From Anaerolineales bacterium (GTDB taxonomy: Bacteria > Chloroflexota > Anaerolineae > Anaerolineales > UBA11579), in NCBI GenBank assembly GCA_021463845.1, contig JAJTXV010000001.1:1-64000 (forward strand): 64,000 nt of DNA. The letters run 5' to 3'. Positions 17,031 to 24,659 of this stretch are shown piece by piece; the stretch's first letter is position 1, and each line of letters starts with the position of its first letter. Below the pieces are notes generated by a model. The model saw nothing but the letters and a program-made list of their open reading frames with translations. It did no database searches and was not told where the DNA came from. The translations under genes were made by a program, and so were the position numbers.

Positions 17031-17348
17031 ATGAGCTGGGTTATTTTGTTTGTTGCTGGCGTGATGGAAGTGTTTTGGGCGCTGATGCTCAAGCAATCAG
17101 ATGGCCTCACCAAGCCAGCCTACACCGCCGCCTTCGTCATTGGTCTGGTGGTCAGCATGGGCCTGCTCTCACAGGCCATCAAGGTGCTCCCGGTCGGCAC
17201 CGCCTACGCCGTATGGACTGGCATCGGCGCGGCTGGCACGGCCATTTTTGGCATGCTGTGGCTCGATGAGCCGCGTGACGCCATAAAGCTTGTCTCGCTG
17301 GTGCTATTGATTGCCGGCATTATTGGCCTGCGCTTGTCTGCCGAATAA
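17031..17348 (+). CDS. sugE: Small multidrug resistance family exporter, SugE/Gdx type
   Basis: This 105-residue membrane protein has four transmembrane helices and works as an antiparallel dimer with proton antiport. The start MSWVILFVAGVMEVFWALML carries the essential glutamate (E13). The GTAYAVWTGIG motif matches SMR proteins. The W-A-L-M-L-K segment after the glutamate and the overall match to SugE place it with guanidinium exporters rather than broad quaternary-ammonium pumps. No ykkC guanidine riboswitch is visible upstream, so regulation differs from the classic systems. Confidence 0.88.
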   Translation: MSWVILFVAGVMEVFWALMLKQSDGLTKPAYTAAFVIGLVVSMGLLSQAIKVLPVGTAYAVWTGIGAAGTAIFGMLWLDEPRDAIKLVSLVLLIAGIIGLRLSAE

Positions 17349-17366
17349 GCTTTTTACAGAGGAACT

Positions 17367-17765
17367 ATGCTCAAAGAATTCAAAGAATTTGCTACTCGTG
17401 GGAACGCAGTTGACCTAGCCGTGGGTCTCATCCTCGGCACCGCCTTCACCGGCATCGTCAATACCCTGGTCAATGGCGTGCTCATGCCGCCCCTGGGCCT
17501 GTTGCTCGGCGGGGCGGATTTCAAAGACCTGTACGTGCTCCTAAAGCCGGGTGACCCTGCTGGCCCGTACGCCTCGCTGGAGGCGGCCCAGGCCGCAGGC
17601 GCCGTCACCTTGAACTATGGTGAATTTGCCAATGCCCTGATCCACTTCCTGATCGTGGCGGTCGCCCTGTTCTTCCTGGTTCGTGGCCTCAACCGCCTGT
17701 ACAGCATGGGCCGCTCGGCGCCTGCGCCCGCCAAAGCCAAGGGCAAAACCGCCAAAAAGAAATAG
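17367..17765 (+). CDS. mscL: Large-conductance mechanosensitive channel MscL
   Basis: MscL is a pentameric membrane channel that opens under high membrane tension during hypo-osmotic shock. The N-terminal amphipathic helix and first membrane helix (MLKEFKEFATRGNAVDLAVG) are diagnostic. TM2 is ALIHFLIVAVALFFLVRGLN and the C terminus is short, basic and Ala/Lys-rich. The 132-residue length is typical. The GAGGAAC site precedes ATG 17367, 18 bases after the SMR gene. Confidence 0.95.
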   Translation: MLKEFKEFATRGNAVDLAVGLILGTAFTGIVNTLVNGVLMPPLGLLLGGADFKDLYVLLKPGDPAGPYASLEAAQAAGAVTLNYGEFANALIHFLIVAVALFFLVRGLNRLYSMGRSAPAPAKAKGKTAKKK

Positions 17766-17785
17766 GCCAGAGCCGCTCCAATCGC

Positions 17786-17791
17786 TATAAT
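17786..17791 (+). promoter_or_regulatory. -10 element close to the start codon (leaderless transcript)
   Basis: A perfect TATAAT ends 8 bases before ATG 17800, so transcription should start at or next to the start codon. Confidence 0.6.
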
Positions 17792-17799
17792 TTCTACAT

Positions 17800-18348
17800 A
17801 TGCTTCAAGCACTACGCTCCCGATTTAGATGGTCCCGACTGCGTTCAGGGCAGGGTATGGTGGAATTTGCACTCGCCATCCCCATCCTGCTGTTGATCAT
17901 GGTCGGCATCTTTGAGGCTGGGCGCGCCATCTACGTGTATCAAGCCATCAGCAGCGCCAGCCGGGAGGCCGCTCGCCTGGGTTCCGGCTCCAGTGATGTC
18001 AGCGGCACGCCGCCCTACATCAACTGCACCGCCATCCGCAACCGCGCCGTGCAGATCGGCCGCCCCGGCAATGTGACCGCTGCCAACGTGCTCATCAGCT
18101 ATGACCGCGGCCCCAGCACCAGCTCCCTTGGCAATTGCCCGGTGAGTGCGTCCACCATCGCATTGGGCGACCGCATCATTGTCCAGGTCACCGGCACCTT
18201 TACGCCCGGGGCACCCATGCCCATCTTCCGTTTTCCGACCATGACATTCACCACGATCACCCGCCGCACGATTGTCAAAGGTGTGGATCTGAGCAGCTGG
18301 GTTCCTATGCTGGCCTCGTTGGAGATCAGTTTTGAGGAGTCCGAATAG
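17800..18348 (+). CDS. TadE-like pseudopilin/assembly protein
   Basis: This is a 182-residue membrane-anchored protein of the TadE/TadG type. The N-terminal signature GQGMVEFALAIPILLLIMVGIFEAGRAIY (positions ~18-46) contains the glutamate and hydrophobic helix typical of class III-like pilin-related proteins. The remaining part is secreted and carries two cysteines. Tad ATPase, prepilin peptidase and other Tad genes are absent here. The second TadE-like gene follows after 1 base, so the two probably function as a pair. Confidence 0.85.
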   Translation: MLQALRSRFRWSRLRSGQGMVEFALAIPILLLIMVGIFEAGRAIYVYQAISSASREAARLGSGSSDVSGTPPYINCTAIRNRAVQIGRPGNVTAANVLISYDRGPSTSSLGNCPVSASTIALGDRIIVQVTGTFTPGAPMPIFRFPTMTFTTITRRTIVKGVDLSSWVPMLASLEISFEESE

Positions 18349-18349
18349 C

Positions 18350-18808
18350 ATGCGCGCCCCTGGCAGCCGCCGTGAGCGCGGCCAAAGCCTCACCGAGCTT
18401 GCCATCTCGTTTGTGGCGCTGTTGATGGTGCTTTCCGTCGGTGTTGATGCCGGCCGTGCCTACTTTTCGCTGATCTCGCTGCGTGAAGCTGCCGAAGAAG
18501 GCGCGATCTTTGGCTCGTTCAGCCCCATCAACTCGACCAACATTATCTCTCGCGTACGTAGCAGTTCCAGCGCGCCTGTCAACCTGGCAGACACCACCAA
18601 CGTCACCGTCACGGTCAGTATTTGCAACGCCACCGGCAGCTGCCCAACTGGTTCGCCGCCAGCCGCCTGCGCCGGGCGGCGCCTGCTTGTGCAGGTCACC
18701 CATCAGTTCCGCTTAACGATGCCGTTCCTCGGCGCCATCATCGGTACGCAGACAATACCCATATCCGTGTCCTCGACCAGCACAATCTTGCGCCCTCCTT
18801 GTCCGTAG
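18350..18808 (+). CDS. Second TadE-like protein
   Basis: This 152-residue protein starts at ATG 18350, one base after the preceding stop, with GAGGAG about 10 bases upstream. The N terminus RGQSLTELAISFVALLMVLSVG repeats the TadE glutamate-plus-helix signature, with the conserved DAGRAYF that follows. Two cysteine pairs (CNATGSC and CAGRR) lie in the external part. It is followed by a strong bidirectional terminator. Confidence 0.82.
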   Translation: MRAPGSRRERGQSLTELAISFVALLMVLSVGVDAGRAYFSLISLREAAEEGAIFGSFSPINSTNIISRVRSSSSAPVNLADTTNVTVTVSICNATGSCPTGSPPAACAGRRLLVQVTHQFRLTMPFLGAIIGTQTIPISVSSTSTILRPPCP

Positions 18809-18814
18809 GCCACT

Positions 18815-18847
18815 AAAAAAGCCCGCCATTTCGGCGGGCTTTTTTTA
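18815..18847. terminator. Bidirectional intrinsic terminator
   Basis: The hairpin agcccgcc/ggcgggct is flanked by A6 and T7 runs between the convergent tadE-like and pepF genes. Confidence 0.9.
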
Positions 18848-18863
18848 TGCTTGTTGCAGTAGG

Positions 18864-20849
18864 CTAGGCCTTGAGGTTCACGTACTCTTCAATTTGCGCA
18901 CCAATAACCGCCAGGCTATCCTGCCAGAATTTCTTCTCGCGGATGTTGATGCCAAAGCGCTGCGCCAAAGTGGCTGCATCGCCCAGGCCCGTGCTGGCCA
19001 GCAGGTCGCGGTAGTCTTTGGTGAACTCTGCGCCGCGTTGCTGGTAGATGGCGTACAGGCCGGTGCCGAACAGCAAACCGAAAGCATACGGGTAGTTGTA
19101 GAACGAGAAGCCCGCATAGTAGTAGTGCGGTTTCCAGGTCCACATGTATTTGTGCAGCTGTTCGGGGTCCAGGCCATCGCCATAGGTGGCCAGTTGAGCG
19201 CGTTCCATGATCTCGCACAACTCGTCGGCCGAAAGTTCGGCCTTGGCGCGGCGCTCAAACACTTCCTTCTCAAACAGGAAGCGCGAGGTGATGTCCACGA
19301 TTACCTGTGAGGCATTGAGTAGCTGGCTCTCCAGGATGGCCAGCTTCTCACCTGGCGTCTGAGCCAGCTTGATCGACGCGTTGGTGATGATGGTCTCACA
19401 CATGATCGAGGCCGTCTCGGCTAGCGTCATGGGCGTGATCGCCTGCAGATACGGCTTGCCCACCAGGCATTCGTTGTGATACGCATGGCCCAGTTCGTGC
19501 GCCAGCGTGCTCAACTGCTCCATCGAGCCGTCAAAGTTCGCCAGAATGCGCGACTCGTCCACGCCGGGCACATCCATGCAGAACGCGCCTGCGCTCTTGC
19601 CTTCGCGCATCTCGGCGTCGATCCAGTTCTTGTCAAAGGCGCGCTGCGCCAGCTCGCGCAGATCATCCGAGAAAGTGCCGAACTGCTCCAGAATGAAGTC
19701 GCGGGCTTCCTCGTACTTATATACGCGGTCCATGCTGCCCATCGGCGCATATAGATCCCACCAGGCCAGCGAGTTCTTGCCCAGGCGCTTCGCCTTGGAC
19801 TTGAAGTATTTGCGGAACATGGGGAAGCTGTCTTGCATCGCTTCCATCATCGCGTCCAAGGTCTGGCGGTCGATACGCGATGTGTCGATGGATGAATGCA
19901 GTGCATCGCTGCGGCCGCGGCGTGTATTGAGCGTCGCCACTTCGCCTTTTACGCCGTTCATTGCTGCTGCATACACTTCCTTCACACCGTCGAACGCGGC
20001 CATCTCGGCTTCGTAGCCGCGGCGGCGCACATCTGCGTCGGCATGGCTGCGTAAGTTGATCAGGGCTGGCATCGGCAGCTTCTGCACCTTGCCATCCAGC
20101 TTGAACTCCACGCTCAATTGCGAGTTGGTGGTGTTCTGCAGCTTGCCCCATGCGTTCGACCCGCTGAGTGAGAGCTCAGCCGCCAGGGCTTCCTGCTCAG
20201 ACTCCATCAGGTACTTGCTCTGTTCGTGCAGCTCCTTCAGGTAGAAGGCGTGTCCGGCCAGCGTGCCGGGGCGCTGGCTGATCTCGGCCAGCTGGCTGCT
20301 GCTCAGGCTGCCCACCCAGCCGCTGATGGCTACATCGATCTTTTGCAGATTTACGCCATACTGCTCCACCTCAGATTCGATCCGGCGGGCGGTCTGGTTG
20401 TAAGAGTCGGTCGTGGTGTATGAGGCGATGTAGGCGCGCAGCGTGCCGTACAAGCGCGCCACCGCGTTCACCTTGTCCAGCAGGGTCGAAAGCACGTTGG
20501 CCTGCTCGTCCGTACTGGTCTGGGCCGGGCCGCTGGGGTTCTTGCGGATCTGGTGCTCGCCCAGATAGGCTTCGATCCCTTCCAGTTGAGCCTGCAAGTC
20601 CGCTATGCCAGCCTTGAATTGCTCGCTCTCCAGCCCCATGTATACGTTGCTCAGGTCCCAGCGCGGCACATTGCCCAGGTTCGGGGCCGCGGCTGCCCTC
20701 GCTTTGCGTGGGGCTGCCTTCTTGGCCGCGGGTTTGCGCACTGCTTTCTTGACGGTCTTCTTGGTTACTTTGGCCTTTACCTTGGCGCTCTTCTTGGCCT
20801 TGGCTTTAGCTATGGCCTTCTTTGCGGGTTTCTTTTTCTTTGTAGCCAT
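18864..20849 (-). CDS. pepF: Oligoendopeptidase F (M3 family) with a lysine/alanine-rich N-terminal tail
   Basis: This zinc metallopeptidase cleaves short peptides in the cytoplasm. The M3 active site is HELGH at 451-455, with E478 in the LAETAS segment as the likely third zinc ligand. The C-terminal region GFSFYNYPYAFGLLFG is typical of PepF. ATG 20849 fits the GAAAGG ribosome site better than ATG 20855 six bases upstream. Residues 2-55 are an unusual tail of KKA/AKK/PAKKA repeats resembling histone H1-like or bacterial nucleoid proteins. The family core starts near LGNVPRWDLSNVY. The tail may anchor the enzyme to nucleic acid or be a disordered extension. Confidence 0.92.
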   Translation of the reverse strand: MATKKKKPAKKAIAKAKAKKSAKVKAKVTKKTVKKAVRKPAAKKAAPRKARAAAAPNLGNVPRWDLSNVYMGLESEQFKAGIADLQAQLEGIEAYLGEHQIRKNPSGPAQTSTDEQANVLSTLLDKVNAVARLYGTLRAYIASYTTTDSYNQTARRIESEVEQYGVNLQKIDVAISGWVGSLSSSQLAEISQRPGTLAGHAFYLKELHEQSKYLMESEQEALAAELSLSGSNAWGKLQNTTNSQLSVEFKLDGKVQKLPMPALINLRSHADADVRRRGYEAEMAAFDGVKEVYAAAMNGVKGEVATLNTRRGRSDALHSSIDTSRIDRQTLDAMMEAMQDSFPMFRKYFKSKAKRLGKNSLAWWDLYAPMGSMDRVYKYEEARDFILEQFGTFSDDLRELAQRAFDKNWIDAEMREGKSAGAFCMDVPGVDESRILANFDGSMEQLSTLAHELGHAYHNECLVGKPYLQAITPMTLAETASIMCETIITNASIKLAQTPGEKLAILESQLLNASQVIVDITSRFLFEKEVFERRAKAELSADELCEIMERAQLATYGDGLDPEQLHKYMWTWKPHYYYAGFSFYNYPYAFGLLFGTGLYAIYQQRGAEFTKDYRDLLASTGLGDAATLAQRFGINIREKKFWQDSLAVIGAQIEEYVNLKA

Positions 20850-20898
20850 CGTCATCCTTTCAACCACTATCCCTGAAACCGTATTCAGGTGCGCGAAA

Positions 20899-20926
20899 TT
20901 GTAACAGCCATGCAAGCGGCTATAAT
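20899..20926 (+). promoter_or_regulatory. Promoter of the GAF-ANTAR gene, leaderless
   Basis: TTGTAA (20899-20904) and a perfect TATAAT (20921-20926) are 16 bases apart. The GTG start at 20935 lies 8 bases after the -10, so the message probably begins at the start codon. Confidence 0.65.
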
Positions 20927-20934
20927 CCGTGCCC

Positions 20935-21648
20935 GTGACGCAAGACGAAGTTGCCAAGCTGCAAAAAGAGCTGGCCCTGCTCTACCGGGTGACCCGCGAC
21001 GTATTTCGCCTGGAGCTCGACGAAGTCCTCAAAGAGATAGTTTCTGTGGCCGAGGAGGTCAGTGCGGCTGACTCGGTGCTGGTGTATGTGGTCTCGGGCA
21101 GCGCCAGAGACCTGGTGCTGCGTGCCTCCAAGAACCCGCACCCGGCCCTGCTGCAGCAAGTCAGCCTGAAGCAAGGGGAGGGCATTACTGGCTGGGTGGC
21201 CAGCCAGCAGCAGCCCGTGGCGCTGGATCAGGGCGCCGGCCAGGACCCCCGTTTCAAACACTTCCGCAACTTGCCAGAAGACCGCTACGAAGCCTTCCTC
21301 TCGGTGCCCATCATTGGCAAGCGTGGAGTGGTGGGCGTCATTAACGTCCAGCACCAGCAGCCCCATGCTCACTCTGAGATGGAAGTCAATCTGCTTACTG
21401 CCGTGGGCCGTCTGGTCGGCGCGGCCGTGGAAAATGCCCTGCTTATCGAAGAGACCCTCGCACTCAAGGAAGCTTTGGAGTTGCGCAAACTGGTCGAGCG
21501 CGCCAAGGGCATCCTGATGAAACGCCGCAGCCTGGATGAAGAAGAGGCCTATAAGCTCATCCAGCGAGAAAGCATGGACCGCCGTAAGTCCCTCAAGGAG
21601 ATCTGCGAGGCGATCCTGCTGATGGATCAGCTGGAACCCAAGCAGTAG
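20935..21648 (+). CDS. GAF-ANTAR RNA-binding antiterminator, probable regulator of glnA
   Basis: ANTAR proteins bind pairs of hexaloop RNA hairpins and prevent intrinsic termination. Residues ~15-170 form a GAF sensor domain (LKQGEGITGWVA, FLSVPIIGKRGVVGVINV). Residues ~183-235 form the ANTAR helices (LVERAKGILMKRRSLDEEEA and KSLKEICEAILLMD). No receiver or histidine-kinase domain is present, so sensing is presumably direct, through a ligand of the GAF domain. The GTG at 20935 is preferred since a -10 lies 8 bases upstream. A GTG at 20929 is possible. It is followed by glnA, whose leader has a matching RNA target. Confidence 0.87.
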   Translation: MTQDEVAKLQKELALLYRVTRDVFRLELDEVLKEIVSVAEEVSAADSVLVYVVSGSARDLVLRASKNPHPALLQQVSLKQGEGITGWVASQQQPVALDQGAGQDPRFKHFRNLPEDRYEAFLSVPIIGKRGVVGVINVQHQQPHAHSEMEVNLLTAVGRLVGAAVENALLIEETLALKEALELRKLVERAKGILMKRRSLDEEEAYKLIQRESMDRRKSLKEICEAILLMDQLEPKQ

Positions 21649-21670
21649 TGTTTGCGCTTGGATTTGCCTG

Positions 21671-21699
21671 TTGACAAGCGTCTGGAATTTTCGTACTAT
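21671..21699 (+). promoter_or_regulatory. glnA promoter
   Basis: TTGACA (21671-21676) and TACTAT (21694-21699) are 17 bases apart. Transcription would begin near 21706, exactly where the first regulatory hairpin starts. Confidence 0.75.
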
Positions 21700-21705
21700 C
21701 ATTTC

Positions 21706-21790
21706 TTATTCGCAACGGCGCGGATAACTAAATACTAGGAAGACAATGGAGTCTCCCGAGGGTGTATTTGCCACCTCGGGAGACTTTTTT
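21706..21790 (+). promoter_or_regulatory. ANTAR-responsive attenuator in the glnA leader
   Basis: Hairpin P1 (21706-21727) has an 8-bp stem with one G-U pair and hexaloop AACGGC. Hairpin P2 (21738-21757) has hexaloop AATGGA with one A-C mismatch in its stem. Both loops have A at position 1 and G at position 4, the known ANTAR recognition bases. The 3' strand of P2 (21751-21757) is also the 5' arm of an 11-bp terminator hairpin (21751-21761 with 21774-21784) followed by T6. P2 and the terminator are therefore mutually exclusive. Confidence 0.88.
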
Positions 21791-21814
21791 GTTGCCCAAC
21801 ATCAAGGAGCTTGA

Positions 21815-23251
21815 ATGGCACTGCCCGCGAACATCGAGAAGTTGATCAAGACCCACTCCCCCAAAATGGTAGACGTGCGTTTTACAGACCCGCTCGGGGT
21901 CTGGCAGCACTGCTCAGTACCCATTGATGAACTTGAAGGCGCGCTCAAAAGCGGCATTGGTTTTGACGGCTCAAGCATCAAAGGCTTCCAGCAGATCTAT
22001 GACTCGGATTTGTTGCTGACACTGCAGCCTGATAGCGCCCAGCTGGATCCGTTCTACCAGGTGCCCACGCTCACTTTCATCGCCACCATCCATGACCCGG
22101 AGCAGGGCAAGCGTTACAGTCGTGACCCGCGCTACATTGCCGAGAAGGCTGAGGCCTTCTTGAAGGAAAGCGGCATCGCCGAGACCAGCTATTGGGGTCC
22201 AGAGGCCGAGTTCTTCTTGTTCTCACATCTCTCGTACTCCATCGAGCCGCACAGCATGGGCTTTGACATTGATAGCCCCGAGGCCAGCTGGAACACCGGC
22301 GCCCGCGAGGACATGACCAACCTCGGCTACCGCGTGCCCACCAAGGGCGGCTATTTCCCCGTGGCTCCGGTGGATACCTTGCAGGATGTGCGCAGTGAGA
22401 TCGCATTGACCCTGGATGCCCTTGGCGCCAAGGTCGAGATGCACCATCACGAAGTTGCCTCAGCCGGGCAGTGCGAAGTGGATCTGCGCTTTGACAGTCT
22501 GGTCTCCATGGCAGACAAGCTGCTCACCTACAAATACGTGGTTCGCAATGTCGCCAAGGCCCACGGCCTCACCGCCACTTTCATGCCCAAGCCGTTGTTT
22601 GGTGATAACGGCTCTGGCATGCATGTCCACAACAGCCTGTGGAGCGGCGGCAAGAACCTGTTCTTCGGCAAGGGTTCGTATGCCGAGCTGTCTGAACTGG
22701 CCCTGCATTACATCGGCGGCATCCTCACCCATGTCGACAGCTTACTAGCCTTCTGCGCTCCCACCACCAACTCTTACCGTCGCCTGGTGCCTCACTACGA
22801 AGCCCCGGTCAACGTAGCCTTCTCCAAGCGCAACCGCAGCGCTATCGTGCGTATCCCCATGTATGCCAGCGGCGAAGAGAACGCCAAAGCCAAGCGCATT
22901 GAATTCCGCGCCCCGGATCCGACTGCCAACCCGTACCTGGCTTTCTCAGCCATCCTGATGGCCGGCCTGGATGGCGTCAAGCGCAAGATCGATCCCACCA
23001 AGGCTGGCTATGGCCCGCTCGACAAGAACATCTGGGAGCTTGGCGAGGAAGAGAAGCAGGGCATCCGCAGTGTGCCCGGCAGCCTCAACGAGAGCGTGGC
23101 CGCACTCGAAAAAGACCACGACTATCTACTCGAAGGTGGCGTATTCACCGAAGATGTTCTCACCATGTGGAAAGACTTGAAGCAAAGCGAGATCCACGAA
23201 GTTGCCCTGCGCCCATCCCCCTACGAATTCCACCTTTATTCAGCCATCTAG
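21815..23251 (+). CDS. glnA: Glutamine synthetase, type I
   Basis: This enzyme makes glutamine from glutamate, ammonia and ATP as a dodecamer. The 478-residue sequence has the beta-Grasp segment FDGSSIKGF, the EAEFFLF metal site near 130-136, MHHHEVASAGQCEVD at 209-223, GDNGSGMHVH at 263-272 and NRSAIVRIP at 340-348. The position equivalent to the adenylylated tyrosine of GSI-beta enzymes is W407 (KNIWELGEEE), so GlnE-type covalent control should be impossible. That fits control at the RNA level by the attenuator directly upstream. AAGGAG precedes ATG 21815. Confidence 0.96.
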   Translation: MALPANIEKLIKTHSPKMVDVRFTDPLGVWQHCSVPIDELEGALKSGIGFDGSSIKGFQQIYDSDLLLTLQPDSAQLDPFYQVPTLTFIATIHDPEQGKRYSRDPRYIAEKAEAFLKESGIAETSYWGPEAEFFLFSHLSYSIEPHSMGFDIDSPEASWNTGAREDMTNLGYRVPTKGGYFPVAPVDTLQDVRSEIALTLDALGAKVEMHHHEVASAGQCEVDLRFDSLVSMADKLLTYKYVVRNVAKAHGLTATFMPKPLFGDNGSGMHVHNSLWSGGKNLFFGKGSYAELSELALHYIGGILTHVDSLLAFCAPTTNSYRRLVPHYEAPVNVAFSKRNRSAIVRIPMYASGEENAKAKRIEFRAPDPTANPYLAFSAILMAGLDGVKRKIDPTKAGYGPLDKNIWELGEEEKQGIRSVPGSLNESVAALEKDHDYLLEGGVFTEDVLTMWKDLKQSEIHEVALRPSPYEFHLYSAI

Positions 23252-23265
23252 CTCACTCCAAGCAA

Positions 23266-23299
23266 TAAAAAGCCTCGCTCTTAGAGCGAGGCTTTTTTG
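23266..23299 (+). terminator. Intrinsic terminator of glnA
   Basis: The hairpin agcctcgct/agcgaggct is followed by T6 directly after the gene. Confidence 0.88.
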
Positions 23300-23435
23300 T
23301 TGCTTGCATCTTCTTTAAACGAACGCGTTTGTCCAGTAGCTTGACGCGCCCTTGCGCTGGGATGTGGTTGAAGTTATAGATGCCAGCATGAGCTGCATCC
23401 CGCCCGGCCGCGGTTTCACCCCAGCCAAGTTCTGT

Positions 23436-23492
23436 GCAAAGTTGTTACTTATTAGTTTTAACCCCCTCCCTGTTAAAAACTAATAACTTTGC
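23436..23492. repeat. AT-rich imperfect inverted repeat
   Basis: The arms 23436-23462 and 23472-23492 both read gcaaagtt...attagttt(t)taac toward a C-rich loop. One arm carries a 6-7-base insertion. The AT-rich sequence contrasts with its surroundings. It lies between the convergent glnA and channel genes and could be a small mobile-element remnant or a terminator. The stretch 23300-23435 shows nothing recognisable. Confidence 0.6.
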
Positions 23493-23498
23493 AGTGGG

Positions 23499-24656
23499 TT
23501 ACCCGCTCAGGCTGCTGCCAAAACTGGTGAAGTCGGCGCCGGTCGGGTTCTGGAATACCCGCAGCCCGAACTCCGGCACGATCGCCAGCAAGTGGTCAAA
23601 GATGCTGGCCTGTATCGCCTCGTACTGCTCCCACGCGGTTGTGGAGGTGAAGATATAGATCTCGATCGGCAGCCCCGTTGGGCCGGGGTCCAGTTGGCGC
23701 ACCATGATGGTCTGGTCCTTCTTCACATCCGGGCGCTGGCGCAGGTACGCTTCCACATAGGCCATGAAGACAGACACATTCGTCAGTTGGCTTGGCTTGT
23801 TGGCAAAGAAATCCTTCAGCAGGTCCATCTGCTTGAGTTTTGCCATTTCTTTGTCATTGCAGAAGCGCACGCTTTGGATATCCAGCGAGATCGAGCGTTT
23901 GACCCGGCGTCCGCCGCTTTGGCTCATGCCGCGCCAGTTTTTGAACGAGACCTCAAGCAGCTTGTGCGTGGGGATTACCGTGAAGGTCTTGTCAAAGTTC
24001 TGGATCTTGACCGTATGCAGCGACATGTTGGTCACATCCCCATCGGCATTGAAGGCCGGCACTTCGATCCAATCGCCTTCCTTCACCAGATCATTGGCCG
24101 CGATCTGCACGCTGGCCACCAACCCAAGGATCGTGTCCTGGAAGATGAGCAGCAGGATCGCTGTCAGCGCCCCCAGGCCTCCCAGCAGCAGCAGCGGGGA
24201 GCGCCCCGTGAAGACCGAGATGCTCAGGATGATGCCCACGCCAATGATCAGGATCTTGCCCAGGTCCAGATAGCCCTGGATGGCAACGCCGGTGTAGTTG
24301 GCCCGGCTTTCGTAAATGATGTTGGCCGCCGAAAGCAGCGCGTTCAGGGTCAGTACCAGGATCCACAGAATAATGAAAAGCGAGACGGACTGCAGCGTAC
24401 GTGCGTACTGCGGCCAGATGTACGCAAAAATGTAGATTATGGCCAGCGGCGCCACCCACGACAGGCGGTTGGGCCGCATGTGCTTCACCAGCACGTCGTC
24501 CCACTGGTTCTTCGTGCTGCGCGCCAGCCAGGTCAGCCCGCGGCCCACCACATAGCGGGCAATGATGAAGCTGAACAGTACCGCGCCAAGCACCACCCAG
24601 GGGGCAATGGCTTCGTTGGCGGCCATCCAAAGTCTGATGCTGTTGATCGTGATCAT
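23499..24656 (-). CDS. MscS-family mechanosensitive channel, YbdG-like
   Basis: This 385-residue inner-membrane protein is related to the miniconductance channel YbdG. Five hydrophobic segments cover residues ~15-190. The pore helix and following beta domain are LLLIFQDTILGLVASVQIA and GDWIEVPAFNADGDVTNMSL. The segment FTVIPTHKLLEVSFKNWRGM, then GGRRVKRSI, is characteristic of YbdG rather than small MscS. It starts 3 bases after the stop of the flavin-reductase gene, so it is probably co-transcribed with the tyrosine catabolic genes. A functional link is not evident. Confidence 0.9.
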   Translation of the reverse strand: MITINSIRLWMAANEAIAPWVVLGAVLFSFIIARYVVGRGLTWLARSTKNQWDDVLVKHMRPNRLSWVAPLAIIYIFAYIWPQYARTLQSVSLFIILWILVLTLNALLSAANIIYESRANYTGVAIQGYLDLGKILIIGVGIILSISVFTGRSPLLLLGGLGALTAILLLIFQDTILGLVASVQIAANDLVKEGDWIEVPAFNADGDVTNMSLHTVKIQNFDKTFTVIPTHKLLEVSFKNWRGMSQSGGRRVKRSISLDIQSVRFCNDKEMAKLKQMDLLKDFFANKPSQLTNVSVFMAYVEAYLRQRPDVKKDQTIMVRQLDPGPTGLPIEIYIFTSTTAWEQYEAIQASIFDHLLAIVPEFGLRVFQNPTGADFTSFGSSLSG

Positions 24657-24659
24657 AGC

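Noticed and set aside
16900-17031. Guanidine (ykkC) riboswitch before the SMR gene
   Set aside because: The gene begins 13 bases after the SET gene stop, leaving no room for a leader structure, and no matching motif was seen.
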